Shown here in pieces: positions 33,713 to 42,423 of a stretch of 64,000 bases of DNA. The position numbers were made by a program, and so were the translations under genes. Position 1 is the first letter of the stretch; every line of letters begins with the position of its first letter. The stretch lies in assembly GCF_015864665.1 (NCBI RefSeq), contig NZ_JADYWU010000001.1, forward strand, positions 1,364,001 through 1,428,000, written 5' to 3'. The DNA is from Salinibacterium sp. SWN167. GTDB taxonomy: Bacteria; Actinomycetota; Actinomycetes; Actinomycetales; Microbacteriaceae. The notes beneath the pieces were generated by a model. It saw only the letters and a list, made by a program, of their open reading frames with translations. It made no database searches and was not told the origin of the DNA.

Positions 33713-34657
33713 CTAGTCGAAGCTGATCGACGGCTCGTCGCTGACCGAGAGCGTAAGCACGGCCTTCTTGATCAGGTCGTTACCCTCGATCGAGCGTTCG
33801 AGCTCACGCAGCTGACGTGCGACTTCTTCTTCGCGGTGGTTGCCCTCCAGGTCGATGGCGGCCACGACGAACAGTTGTGACGGGCCCACGAATTCGAGGT
33901 GCAGATAGGTGACGCGACTGATTTCGGGATGCTCGGCGAGAGCCCGCCCCGCTACAGCGCGAGCAGCATCACCCGGCGTCTGACCGACGAGGAACCGACG
34001 ATTGCGGTTGATGAGAACGATCGCAACCACACCGAGAAGGAGGCCGATCGCTAGCGAACCAACGGCATCCCACACTGAATTGCCCGTGAGCTGGTGCAGC
34101 AGGATGCCGAAGAAGGCGATGGTGAGGCCGATCAGGGCGGCAGCATCTTCGGCCAGCACCGCACGAAGGGTGGTGTTGGAACTGTTGAGCGCATATTCGA
34201 GGGTGCGGCGGCCGAAGCGCGCAGCTCCCTTTTTGGCTTGAACCATCGACTGCACGAAGGACACGCCTTCGAGCACAGCAGCGATCGCGAGCACGAGGTA
34301 GGCGATTCCGAAGTCACTGGCGGGTTCTGGGTCGATGAGCTCGGAGATTCCGTGCTGCACCGAGACCACAGCGCCCGCGGTGAACAAACCAACGGCCGCG
34401 AAGAGTGACCAGACGTAGGTCTCACGCCCGAATCCCAGTGGATGGCTCGCGTCGGCAGGTTGTACCGAGCGGCGTTCGGCAATGAGGAGAAAGATCTCAT
34501 TGCCGGCGTCGGCCCACGAGTGTGCGGATTCGGCGAGCATCGAAGCCGAACCGGTGATCAATGCTGCGATCGATTTTGCAATTGCTACGAGAAGGTTGGC
34601 AACGAAGGCGACCACGACGGTGCGCACTTGTGCCGTTTTCTTGGGAGCGTCACTCAT
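33713..34657 (-). CDS. Cation diffusion facilitator (CDF) family transporter
   Basis: A 314-residue metal-proton antiporter with six predicted transmembrane helices and a C-terminal cytoplasmic domain. The helix-2 metal site is ESAHSWADAGNE near residue 45. In helix 5 the usual HxxxD is replaced by AEDAAALIG, as in the SLC30A9-like branch, so the metal and even the transport activity are uncertain. The segment SVQHGISELIDPEPASDFG is typical of this branch. It is the third gene of an operon with the phosphodiester glycosidase and glycosyltransferase, starting two bases before the stop of the latter. Confidence 0.88.
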   Translation of the reverse strand: MSDAPKKTAQVRTVVVAFVANLLVAIAKSIAALITGSASMLAESAHSWADAGNEIFLLIAERRSVQPADASHPLGFGRETYVWSLFAAVGLFTAGAVVSVQHGISELIDPEPASDFGIAYLVLAIAAVLEGVSFVQSMVQAKKGAARFGRRTLEYALNSSNTTLRAVLAEDAAALIGLTIAFFGILLHQLTGNSVWDAVGSLAIGLLLGVVAIVLINRNRRFLVGQTPGDAARAVAGRALAEHPEISRVTYLHLEFVGPSQLFVVAAIDLEGNHREEEVARQLRELERSIEGNDLIKKAVLTLSVSDEPSISFD

Positions 34658-34659
34658 AG

Positions 34660-35778
34660 TTACACGCTAGTACCGTGGCTCCTAGCCGCGGTACGCAGGG
34701 CTGGTCGATCAGCACCGAGCGCTGCGTCAGTCTCCGACTGCACCGGTGATCCTGGTGTCGCCCCGGACTTGAAAACGAAGCGTCGCTGCACCTGGAAGCT
34801 GATGATGTACAGCGTGACGTCGGAGAAGACCTTGGCAATGACGAGCGGAACGCCCCAGTCGACGAGCACCGAGAGCCACACGTAACTGGAGGCGACGAGC
34901 GCGAGCGCGAGAATGACGTAGCGCAGTGCGTCCCGGGCCACATGGTCACGATTGTTGGCGTTGAACACGAGGTGGCGGTTGATGAGGAAGTTCACGGAGG
35001 CGCTCACGAGCCGTGCGCCGACGACTGACACGAGCAGCGACTGCGTGAAGGCAAAGAGGATGAAGAGGCCGATCGCGTCGATCAGGAATGCGGCCAGCGA
35101 TGAGGAGATATAGCGCAGCAGTGGCGCAAACACTTTCACCGAATCGACGATCGGGCGAAAGTGTGAGGAGGCATTGTGCTGCAAGTAGACCGTCTCAATC
35201 TCGATTTCTTCGATCCGGATGCCGGCCGAGCGCGACCCGAGCAACACGTTCAGCTCGTACTGAAACCGTTCGCCCTTGATGCTCAGTAACCAGTCGAGCA
35301 TCGAAGCGGGATAGCCGCGCAGCCCGGTTTGAGTATCGCGCACGGCAACACCGGTCGCGAACTTGAAAGCTGCGCGTGAGACGGCGTTGCCGAAACGGCT
35401 GCGGGTGGGAACATCGCCCGCAAAGGCGCGACCGCCGAGAACCATGGCGCCGTCGGACGCCTGCAGTTGGGCAACCACCCGCAGGATGTCTCCCACTGTG
35501 TGTTGTCCGTCGCTGTCAGCGCAGACAACGGCCTCACCGGCGTGATTTGTGCGGATGGAGCGAAAGCCGAATTTGAGAGCGTGACCTTTGCCGTGGTTGT
35601 CGTTGTAGCCGATCACGTCGGCGCCAACGCGCTGCACAGCAGCGAACAGGTCGGCATAGGCCGGGCCGCTGCCGTCATCCACGATGACGACGCGGAGCAG
35701 GGGTGCCGTCGCGCGCAGATCGCACACGAGTTGCACAAGGCGGTCATCCGGTTCGAAAGAGGGGATGAGGATGATCAT
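34660..35778 (-). CDS. Glycosyltransferase family 2-GtrA fusion
   Basis: A bifunctional 372-residue protein. Residues 1-225 form a GT-A glycosyltransferase (MIILIPSFEPDDRL, VVIVDDGSG, metal-binding CADSDGQHTVGD, QTGLRGYP), similar to dolichyl/undecaprenyl-phosphate sugar synthases. Residues ~225-345 form a GtrA domain with four transmembrane helices and the LVSASVNFLINRHLVF signature. GtrA proteins help move lipid-linked sugars across the membrane. The fusion suggests sugar transfer onto a polyprenyl phosphate coupled to flipping. Its ATG overlaps the stop of the phosphodiester glycosidase gene. Confidence 0.9.
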   Translation of the reverse strand: MIILIPSFEPDDRLVQLVCDLRATAPLLRVVIVDDGSGPAYADLFAAVQRVGADVIGYNDNHGKGHALKFGFRSIRTNHAGEAVVCADSDGQHTVGDILRVVAQLQASDGAMVLGGRAFAGDVPTRSRFGNAVSRAAFKFATGVAVRDTQTGLRGYPASMLDWLLSIKGERFQYELNVLLGSRSAGIRIEEIEIETVYLQHNASSHFRPIVDSVKVFAPLLRYISSSLAAFLIDAIGLFILFAFTQSLLVSVVGARLVSASVNFLINRHLVFNANNRDHVARDALRYVILALALVASSYVWLSVLVDWGVPLVIAKVFSDVTLYIISFQVQRRFVFKSGATPGSPVQSETDAALGADRPALRTAARSHGTSV

Positions 35779-36734
35779 GATGCGGCTCCCACGTAGAGGA
35801 TGTCTGAGGTTTCGCGTTCTCCGCCGTTGGATGGTTGGTTGATGACGGTGCCGTTGAAGTACATGGTCGATGAGCCTCCACCGTCGAGGTTGTAGGCGGT
35901 GGTGGCGCCGAGATCTTGCATGATGACCGCGAGGTCGGGCAGAGTCACGCCAGAGCTGTAGCCGGGGTCGCGGCCGTCGACGACGACGAAGACGAGATGG
36001 TTGTCGTCGATCACCCCGACAGCGGTACGGGGTTGTTCGCCCTGAATGGAGTGGTTGCCAAAGTTGGTGTCGATCTCGACGTTTTCAATACCGGCAACAA
36101 CGTCGCCGTCTTCGACGATTGCAGGCCCGAAAGAGAGCGTGTTCCAGACGCCGTCGGCGATCAGCTCGTCGGCAGAGGTGGTGGTTTCGTCATAGACCTC
36201 GACGCTGCCGTCGAGATAGAACGCGAGCCCATCGCGGGCAGGTTCGTCGCGGTAGGTGACGCCGTTGCGGATGACGATGCCGGTGTCTCGAAAGCCGTAG
36301 TAGTCGCCGTTGATGGCGAAGATCGCGTTGTGCTCGGCCGCGATTGACGAGGTGAGATCGATGATGTTCTCGCCGAAGCTGTTCTGGGCAAACGCCGACC
36401 GCAGGGCAGTGGCATCCGTCAGTTCGACGTCCGCGACGTAGTAGGTGACGGTTTCAGCACCGCTGCCGGTGACGACCGTGGAGATTGTGACGTTGGCGTC
36501 GTCGGAGGTATAGCTGGTGTCGGTAAGAACGGGCTCGGTCGTCGCTGCGGCAGTCGGCTCGGTACTCGTGGTGCTGGTGCTGTTGTCGGCTTCGTACTGG
36601 GCTACATCCGAAATCTCGACGTGCTCAATGACGAATCGATCGAGAGCCCACGCAGCGGTGCTGCCCAGACCGAGCACGAGCACCAGCACGGAGCCGATGA
36701 CGATGTGCCGTTTTCGAAGAGGTTTCTTTCGCAT
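35775..36734 (-). CDS. Exported phosphodiester glycosidase (NAGPA-domain) protein
   Basis: A 319-residue membrane-anchored extracytoplasmic protein. It has one N-terminal transmembrane helix (residues ~12-30), a Ser/Thr-rich stalk and a phosphodiester-glycosidase (NAGPA/uncovering-enzyme) domain. Motifs are AINGDYYGFRDTGIVIRNG near residue 145, RTAVGVIDDNHLVFVVVDGR near residue 230 and the C-terminal YNLDGGGSSTMYFNG, where the DGGGS loop carries the catalytic region. Such enzymes cleave sugar-phosphodiester bonds in wall polymers or exopolysaccharides. It heads the operon with the GT2-GtrA fusion. Confidence 0.9.
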   Translation of the reverse strand: MRKKPLRKRHIVIGSVLVLVLGLGSTAAWALDRFVIEHVEISDVAQYEADNSTSTTSTEPTAAATTEPVLTDTSYTSDDANVTISTVVTGSGAETVTYYVADVELTDATALRSAFAQNSFGENIIDLTSSIAAEHNAIFAINGDYYGFRDTGIVIRNGVTYRDEPARDGLAFYLDGSVEVYDETTTSADELIADGVWNTLSFGPAIVEDGDVVAGIENVEIDTNFGNHSIQGEQPRTAVGVIDDNHLVFVVVDGRDPGYSSGVTLPDLAVIMQDLGATTAYNLDGGGSSTMYFNGTVINQPSNGGERETSDILYVGAAS

Positions 36735-36840
36735 ACCTCAAGAAATACGCGCGGCAGCTATCACTCTCAAATGGGGACGCTGTGAGGTTGCCATGACGTT
36801 TGAGGGAGTCTTCGGTGAGCGCGCGCCGGGTGAGTGGCCG

Positions 36841-37173
36841 CTAAAAGTCGCGGCTGCTGGCGGGGTCTGTCGCTGACTGCGACGAGTACCGGCTGAGATG
36901 CACGCGCCGGGAGAAGCGAATGATCGGGCGAATAAGCATCTCAACACTGCCCAGAACGAAGAGCCACGTGCCAGCGTGGGTGAGTTCGGGCGTGAAAAAG
37001 AAGATGCTGCCCACGAGAAAGAGCAGCCCGATCAGGATGTCGTTGACGATGCTGATGACCTCGTAGCGTTGGCGAATCACCAGCTCTTCGCGCCCGACCC
37101 GCACGACAAGCGGGTGGGAGGTGCTGTCGCCGTTGCTCGTGCTGCTGTCAGTAGCGGGAGGGGAGTCGCCCAT
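36841..37173 (-). CDS. YrhK-domain membrane protein
   Basis: A 110-residue protein with two transmembrane helices in its central part, VNDILIGLLFLVGSIFFFTPELTHAGTWLFVLGSVEMLIRPIIRF, which matches the YrhK domain (helix, phenylalanine-rich turn, helix, then an arginine-rich end). The function is unknown. ATG 37173 is preferred because AAGGA lies eight bases upstream. Confidence 0.8.
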   Translation of the reverse strand: MGDSPPATDSSTSNGDSTSHPLVVRVGREELVIRQRYEVISIVNDILIGLLFLVGSIFFFTPELTHAGTWLFVLGSVEMLIRPIIRFSRRVHLSRYSSQSATDPASSRDF

Positions 37174-37311
37174 GCGTTTCATCCTTCGGTTGGTCAACGC
37201 GCGTGGCCCACAGTTTCGCAGTCTCAGTGATTCGATGCCACACGGGATGCATCACTGGGCGCCGCACGGGCCGCCTCGCCCACTGCCGCACAGCGACCTG
37301 GAGCGCACACG

Positions 37312-37345
37312 GAAGGGCCTGCGACCGATCGGTCGCAGGCCCTTC
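37312..37345. terminator. Perfect 34-bp palindrome, probable bidirectional hairpin terminator
   Basis: GAAGGGCCTGCGACCGA and its exact reverse complement abut with no spacer (17+17). As RNA it folds into a stem with the loop formed by the central CGATCG. There is no T-tract on either side. It sits 28 bases after the stop of the secreted-protein gene and before the YrhK gene (both minus strand), so a terminator role is the simplest reading. Confidence 0.7.
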
Positions 37346-37372
37346 GTCCTCGGGGGAGGTGCTGGGTGGTGG

Positions 37373-37963
37373 TTAGTCGTCGGTAGGCGCTTCTTCGACG
37401 GCCTCAGCGTCACCATCACGGTTGGGTCGATCTGCGACGTCGCCGCGATCGCCGTGGCCTGCGCGGGCGCCCGGCGTGCCTTCGCCCTTGCCAGCGCCGA
37501 CACGTTCGTCACCCGCAGCCTCCCTGGCAGCTTCGAGGTCGGTTCGAATGTCAGCAAGTGCGGTGGTTACCGCATCTTCGTCAACGTTGAGTTCGGCAGC
37601 GAGAGCCGTCACGAACGCAGCCTGGCGGGCATCCTTGGCGGCCATCTTTTCATCGGCGGTCGCGTCTTTATCGAGCTTTGTTTCGGATGGTTCGGTTGCG
37701 TCGCGCACGGCGGTCACCGCGTCGGAGACTTCGGTTTCGGTGAGTCCGAGTGCGGTCGCGAGAGTTGCAGCATCAATGTGGGCACCACCCTGGCCGTGAC
37801 CACGGGGAGTGCGGTCGTCGGTGGCGGAAGTGCCCGATTCAGAGGCGCTTGAGCTGGAGGTGGCGGTTGTGAGCGTCTCGGCCTGAGCGGGCAGGGCCAC
37901 TGCAAGTCCGACGCAGGAGGCCAAAACTACTCCGGCCGCTCCTGCAATCAGTGTCTTCTTCAT
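37373..37963 (-). CDS. Secreted helical protein of unknown function
   Basis: A 196-residue exported protein with a classical signal peptide (MKKTLIAGAAGVVLASCVGLAVALPAQAE, cleavage likely after AQA). The mature part has a Ser/Thr-rich stretch, then two similar helical units: LATALGLTETEVSDAVTAVRD and LAAELNVDEDAVTTALADIRTDL. Each resembles a short helix-turn-helix repeat, seen in many actinobacterial secreted proteins of unknown role. The tail is Gly/Arg/Asp-rich. AAAAGGA lies seven bases before ATG. Confidence 0.75.
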   Translation of the reverse strand: MKKTLIAGAAGVVLASCVGLAVALPAQAETLTTATSSSSASESGTSATDDRTPRGHGQGGAHIDAATLATALGLTETEVSDAVTAVRDATEPSETKLDKDATADEKMAAKDARQAAFVTALAAELNVDEDAVTTALADIRTDLEAAREAAGDERVGAGKGEGTPGARAGHGDRGDVADRPNRDGDAEAVEEAPTDD

Positions 37964-38167
37964 GGTTGATCCTTTTCGTCATTTCCGGAATCTCCGGGGT
38001 GTGAAGACAACACTGCGGGCCGGGTCTATCAAGGCACTGTGCTGGCGCTGCACGCCCCGTGGGGAAGTGCTGATGTAACCCAATGAGGCGGCTATGCGCG
38101 GCGTTGAGTTCGGCCGCGGGATGCCGGCGGCTGGCGGCGAGCGAGTGATTAGGCGTTGAGCGCGCGG

Positions 38168-38743
38168 CTACGCGTCGAGGGCGGCCAGCGCCATCCGCTC
38201 GAGCACGTCGCGAGTCGCGCCCGCGCGCCCACTGTGGGGAGTGGAGTTGATGAGCCCGAAGGTGGCGTGGGCACGGGTGCGCAGCTCGGTGGTCGCGGCA
38301 TCCGGATGAAGGCGAGCCAGCGTGGCAACCCACTGCTCGACGTAGCTGCGCTGCAGGGCGCGCACCTCGTGGCGGTCGTCGTCGGTGAGGCTGTCGAGGT
38401 CGCGATCTTGTACGCGGATGACGTTGGCATTGCGGAGCGCAAATTCAACGTGAAACTGAACAAGGTTTTCGAGCGCGGCTCGCGCTGTGGGGGCGTGTTC
38501 GATCACGGTTTGGGCTCCGGCGCACAGGCTGGAGCTGGCATCCACGAGTATCGCGGCGAGCACGTCTTGTTTGCCGTCGAAGTGGCGGTAGACGGCGGGG
38601 CCGCTCACGCCGGCGGCGGCTCCGAGTTCTTCGAGCGAGACGCGCGTGAAGCCGCGCTCGGCGAAGAGGCTGGCGGCGGCGTCGAGGAGCGCCTCGCGGC
38701 GGTCGGCCTTCGCTTGGCTTCGCAGAGTTGGCGTCTCGTTCAT
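38168..38743 (-). CDS. TetR-family repressor of the leucine/isovalerate operon
   Basis: A 191-residue TetR-type regulator: N-terminal helix-turn-helix ALLDAAASLFAERGFTRVSLEELGAAAGVSGPAVYRHFDGKQDVLAAIL (residues ~18-66), followed by an effector-binding helical domain. It is transcribed divergently from the acyl-CoA carboxylase operon, with two inverted-repeat operators between the start codons. It most likely represses both itself and the operon until an acyl-CoA intermediate binds. The identity of the inducer is inference. Confidence 0.9.
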   Translation of the reverse strand: MNETPTLRSQAKADRREALLDAAASLFAERGFTRVSLEELGAAAGVSGPAVYRHFDGKQDVLAAILVDASSSLCAGAQTVIEHAPTARAALENLVQFHVEFALRNANVIRVQDRDLDSLTDDDRHEVRALQRSYVEQWVATLARLHPDAATTELRTRAHATFGLINSTPHSGRAGATRDVLERMALAALDA

Positions 38744-38763
38744 GTTCTGAGTCTAGACAGTTC

Positions 38764-38805
38764 GGTTAATGCTCGCTAACCTAAATTGAGTTAGTAGCGA
38801 CTAAC
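38764..38805. promoter_or_regulatory. Two TetR-type operators in the divergent promoter region
   Basis: GGTTA-N8-TAACC (38764-38781) and GTTAGT-AGCG-ACTAAC (38790-38805) are two inverted repeats sharing TTAG/CTAA half-sites with similar spacing. Their centres are about 25 bases apart. They lie midway between the TetR start (38743) and the carboxyltransferase start (38843), where they would overlap both promoters. Confidence 0.75.
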
Positions 38806-38842
38806 CCAAGTGGCCACAAGCTGCGCTGAACGAAGGTGTTCG

Positions 38843-40444
38843 ATGGAGAAGATTTCCTCGGCCGCTCAACCGTCCCACCCGACGTTTGTGGCCAACGAAG
38901 AGTCAATGCGCGGCCTTGTCGAGCAATTGCGCGAACGACTCGCGACGACAGCCCTCGGTGGCTCAGAGAAATCTCGCGAACGCCACGTCTCCCGCGGCAA
39001 GCTGCTGCCTCGCGACCGAGTCGACGAACTGCTCGACGAGGGCAGCCCTTTCATCGAGATCGCCCCGCTCGCCGCGAATGGAATCTACGACGACCAGGCT
39101 CCCGGCGCTGGCGTTATTGCCGGTATTGGCCTCATCCACTCTCGCCCCGTGCTCGTGATCTCGAACGACGCGACGGTCAAGGGCGGCACCTACTTTCCCC
39201 TCACGGTCAAAAAGCACTTGCGGGCGCAAGAGATTGCGTTCGAGAACAAACTGCCGTGCGTCTACCTCGTGGACTCGGGCGGCGCGTTCTTGCCGATGCA
39301 GGATGAAGTCTTTCCCGACCGCGACCACTTCGGGCGCATCTTCTACAACCAGGCTCGGCTCTCGGCGGCCGGCATCCCGCAGATCGCGTCGGTCATGGGC
39401 TCGTGCACCGCGGGTGGCGCTTACGTTCCCGCAATGAGCGACGAGACGATCATCGTGCGCAATCAGGGCACGATATTCTTGGGCGGCCCGCCCCTCGTCA
39501 AGGCTGCTATCGGCGAGATCGTCACGGCCGAAGAACTCGGCGGGGGAGACGTGCACGCGCGCACCTCTGGCGTCACCGACCACCTGGCCGACGACGACCG
39601 CCATGCGCTCGAAATTGTGCGGGACATCATCAAGACAATCCCCAAGCCTGCGGCTCCCGCGTGGGATGTTGTCGCCTCGCGGCCTCCCGTAGTGAACCCC
39701 GACGAGCTCTACGGCGTCGTGCCCACCGACGTGCAGAGCCCGTACGAAGTGCGCGAAGTAATCGCGCGGATCGTCGATGGCAGTGAGTTCCACGAGTTCA
39801 AGAAGGAATACGGCACGACGCTCATCACCGGCTTCGCGACGCTGCACGGGCATCCGGTCGGCATCGTTGCCAACGCCGGGGTGCTGTTCAGCGAATCGGC
39901 GCTCAAGGGCGCTCACTTCATCGAACTGTGCGATCAGCGCGGCATCCCGCTGCTGTTCCTGCAGAACATTTCGGGCTTCATGGTCGGCAAGGAATATGAG
40001 GCCGGTGGCATCGCCAAGAACGGCGCCAAGATGGTCACTGCGGTGGCGACAACGCGCGTTCCTAAGTTCACGGTCGTGATCGGCGGCTCGTTCGGCGCCG
40101 GCAATTATTCGATGTGTGGCCGCTCGTATTCGCCACGTTTCTTGTGGATGTGGCCCAACGCCCGCATCTCGGTTATGGGTGGCCCGCAGGCTGCTGCCGT
40201 GCTCTCCACGGTGCGCCGCGATCAACTCGGCGAAGACGCCTTCACCGACGACGACAAGGTCGAGTTCGAAAAGCCCATCCGCGAGCAGTATGAACGCCAG
40301 GGCAGCCCCTACTATTCGACAGCTCGCCTCTGGGATGACGGAATCATTGACCCCAAGGACACGAGAGACGTGCTCGGCATGGCCCTCGATATCGCCGCGG
40401 CCACCCCGCTGCCCGACCCGGCCTTCGGCCTCTTCCGGATGTGA
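38843..40444 (+). CDS. Methylcrotonyl-CoA carboxylase carboxyltransferase (beta) subunit
   Basis: A 533-residue acyl-CoA carboxyltransferase. It has the N-terminal [16 protein letters not shown], the acyl-CoA-binding glycine motif around [17 protein letters not shown] near residue 200, and the biotin-binding region [35 protein letters not shown] near residue 415. The last segment is typical of methylcrotonyl- and geranyl-CoA carboxylases. With the biotin-carrying subunit downstream it carboxylates 3-methylcrotonyl-CoA in leucine breakdown. ATG 38843 follows GAAGG; the reading frame extends upstream to 38810 without an initiation site. Confidence 0.92.
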   Translation: MEKISSAAQPSHPTFVANEESMRGLVEQLRERLATTALGGSEKSRERHVSRGKLLPRDRVDELLDEGSPFIEIAPLAANGIYDDQAPGAGVIAGIGLIHSRPVLVISNDATVKGGTYFPLTVKKHLRAQEIAFENKLPCVYLVDSGGAFLPMQDEVFPDRDHFGRIFYNQARLSAAGIPQIASVMGSCTAGGAYVPAMSDETIIVRNQGTIFLGGPPLVKAAIGEIVTAEELGGGDVHARTSGVTDHLADDDRHALEIVRDIIKTIPKPAAPAWDVVASRPPVVNPDELYGVVPTDVQSPYEVREVIARIVDGSEFHEFKKEYGTTLITGFATLHGHPVGIVANAGVLFSESALKGAHFIELCDQRGIPLLFLQNISGFMVGKEYEAGGIAKNGAKMVTAVATTRVPKFTVVIGGSFGAGNYSMCGRSYSPRFLWMWPNARISVMGGPQAAAVLSTVRRDQLGEDAFTDDDKVEFEKPIREQYERQGSPYYSTARLWDDGIIDPKDTRDVLGMALDIAAATPLPDPAFGLFRM

Positions 40445-42423
40445 TGGCGATGTTTTCTGCTGTTCTGGTCGCCAATCGTGGCGAAATTTCCTGTCGCATC
40501 ACACGCACCCTGCACTCGATGGGCATCCGTTCGATCGCGGTCTACACCGAGCACGATCGGGACGCGAAGCACGTCCGAGTAGCGGATGCCGCGGTACTGA
40601 TCGACAGCTACCTCTCGGTCGAATCGATCGTTGCTGCCGCTCATGCCGTTTCGGGCATGAATGCTGACGGGATCCACCCGGGCTATGGCTTCCTCTCCGA
40701 AAACGCGTCCCTCGCCGAGGCCTGTGCCGCCGGCGGAATCACGTTTATCGGCCCCGGCGTCGAAGCGCTTGAGATCATGGGCGACAAGATCGCGTCGAAG
40801 AAGCACGTGACCGAGCGCGGTGTCGCGGTGATCCCCGGAATCGCTGAACCGGGCATGACCAACGATGATCTGGTGGCCGCTGCGGCCGAGGTTGGGTTCC
40901 CCTTGCTGATCAAGCCGTCGGCCGGTGGTGGTGGCAAGGGCATGACGATCGTGCGCGAACCCGATGCCGTTGCCGGTGCGCTCGACTCTGCTCGTCGTGT
41001 GGCCAGTGCCGCGTTCGGCGATGACACTCTCTTTCTCGAGCGCCTCGTGGAGAAGCCGCGCCACATCGAGGTGCAGGTGTTGGCCGATAGCCACGGCACG
41101 ACGATTCATCTGGGAGAGCGCGAATGTTCGCTGCAGCGTCGCCACCAGAAGATCATCGAAGAAGCACCATCGCCGCTGCTCGATGAGGCAACTCGTCAAC
41201 GCATTGGTGAAGCAGCCTGCGAGGTCGCCCGCAGCGTGAACTACGTCGGTGCCGGAACTGTCGAGTTCCTCGTCTCCGACAATGCCCCCGACGAGTTCTT
41301 TTTCATGGAGATGAATACCCGCCTGCAAGTGGAGCACCCGGTCACCGAAATGGTCACCGGCATCGACCTCGTGGAGTGGCAAGTGCGAATTGCTGCCGGC
41401 GAGAAGCTCACGGTGGAGACTCCGGTGCTTACCGGCCATTCGGTCGAGGCTCGCATCTACTCCGAAGATCCCGCGAACGACTTCCTGCCCTCCGCCGGTC
41501 AGATCGTCGCGCTCCACGAAGCGAACGATGTGCGCGTCGACAGCTCGCTAGTCGAAGGCGGCACGGTCTCCGCCAACTACGACCCCATGCTCGCCAAGGT
41601 CATCTCTCACGCGGCGACCCGCGACGAAGCCCTCACGAAACTCGACCGTGCCCTCGCTGACACCGTCATCCTGGGCGTCACGACGAACATCGAATTCTTG
41701 CGAGCTCTTCTCAACCGCGATGACGTGCGTGCGGGCGACCTCGATACGGGCCTCATCGAGCGGGCTCTCGCCGAGATCGAGTTCGCCGCGCCAACTCCGG
41801 CGGTGCTCGCAGCGGCGGCTTTGAGCATCCATTCCGAGCGGTGGATGCCGGGCTCACCCTGGCAGCGCCCCTCCGGTTGGCGCGTGGGCCAGCATCGCCC
41901 GGCCCGCTACCGTCTCGCGTGTGCGGGGCAGGTGCACGAGGTTTTGGTGGCCGGCCCGCCCAGCGCAGCGGAAGTCACGATAGACGGCACGACAACCCCG
42001 GCTCGCCTGACGAGCACCGGTATCGAGTGGGGCACGCAGACCATCCGCCTCACTATCGAAACGGCCGACGCCACGGTGTGGATTGGGCAGGAGGGCACTT
42101 CCTGGGCTCTCACTGCGCAGTCCCGCGCCGAGTCGCTTGCGGCTCACCGCGCCACTCTCGCAAGAGTCGCTGGCGTTATCGATCCCGAACTGCGTTCGCC
42201 CATGCCCGGCACCGTCGTCGCGGTCGCCGTCGCCCACGGAGACGCCGTCACTGCAGGTCAGACGGTGCTCACGATTGAAGCCATGAAGATGGAACACCCC
42301 GTTGTCGCGACCCTCGATGGGGTTGTCGACATCAGCTTGAAGCCTGGCGATCTGGTCACACGCGATCAGATCGTTGCCCGAATCGAATCGCCACAAGCGA
42401 GCACTGAAGGAGAAACCTCATGA
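40444..42423 (+). CDS. Biotin-dependent acyl-CoA carboxylase alpha subunit (biotin carboxylase + BCCP)
   Basis: A 659-residue protein with the biotin carboxylase domain (VLVANRGEISCRI at the N-terminus, HPGYGFLSEN, ATP-grasp loop KPSAGGGGKGM, EMNTRLQVEHPVTE) and a C-terminal biotin-carrier domain with the biotinyl lysine in EAMKMEH near residue 615. It carboxylates biotin and hands CO2 to the beta subunit encoded upstream. ATG 40444 overlaps the preceding stop by one base; GTG 40441 is an alternative. It is the second gene of the leucine operon. Confidence 0.92.
   Translation: MAMFSAVLVANRGEISCRITRTLHSMGIRSIAVYTEHDRDAKHVRVADAAVLIDSYLSVESIVAAAHAVSGMNADGIHPGYGFLSENASLAEACAAGGITFIGPGVEALEIMGDKIASKKHVTERGVAVIPGIAEPGMTNDDLVAAAAEVGFPLLIKPSAGGGGKGMTIVREPDAVAGALDSARRVASAAFGDDTLFLERLVEKPRHIEVQVLADSHGTTIHLGERECSLQRRHQKIIEEAPSPLLDEATRQRIGEAACEVARSVNYVGAGTVEFLVSDNAPDEFFFMEMNTRLQVEHPVTEMVTGIDLVEWQVRIAAGEKLTVETPVLTGHSVEARIYSEDPANDFLPSAGQIVALHEANDVRVDSSLVEGGTVSANYDPMLAKVISHAATRDEALTKLDRALADTVILGVTTNIEFLRALLNRDDVRAGDLDTGLIERALAEIEFAAPTPAVLAAAALSIHSERWMPGSPWQRPSGWRVGQHRPARYRLACAGQVHEVLVAGPPSAAEVTIDGTTTPARLTSTGIEWGTQTIRLTIETADATVWIGQEGTSWALTAQSRAESLAAHRATLARVAGVIDPELRSPMPGTVVAVAVAHGDAVTAGQTVLTIEAMKMEHPVVATLDGVVDISLKPGDLVTRDQIVARIESPQASTEGETS

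Noticed and set aside
38963-40225. 420-codon open frame on the minus strand opposite the carboxyltransferase gene
   Set aside because: Antisense shadow of a clearly conserved gene; histidine/arginine-rich translation with no recognisable fold and no ribosome-binding site.
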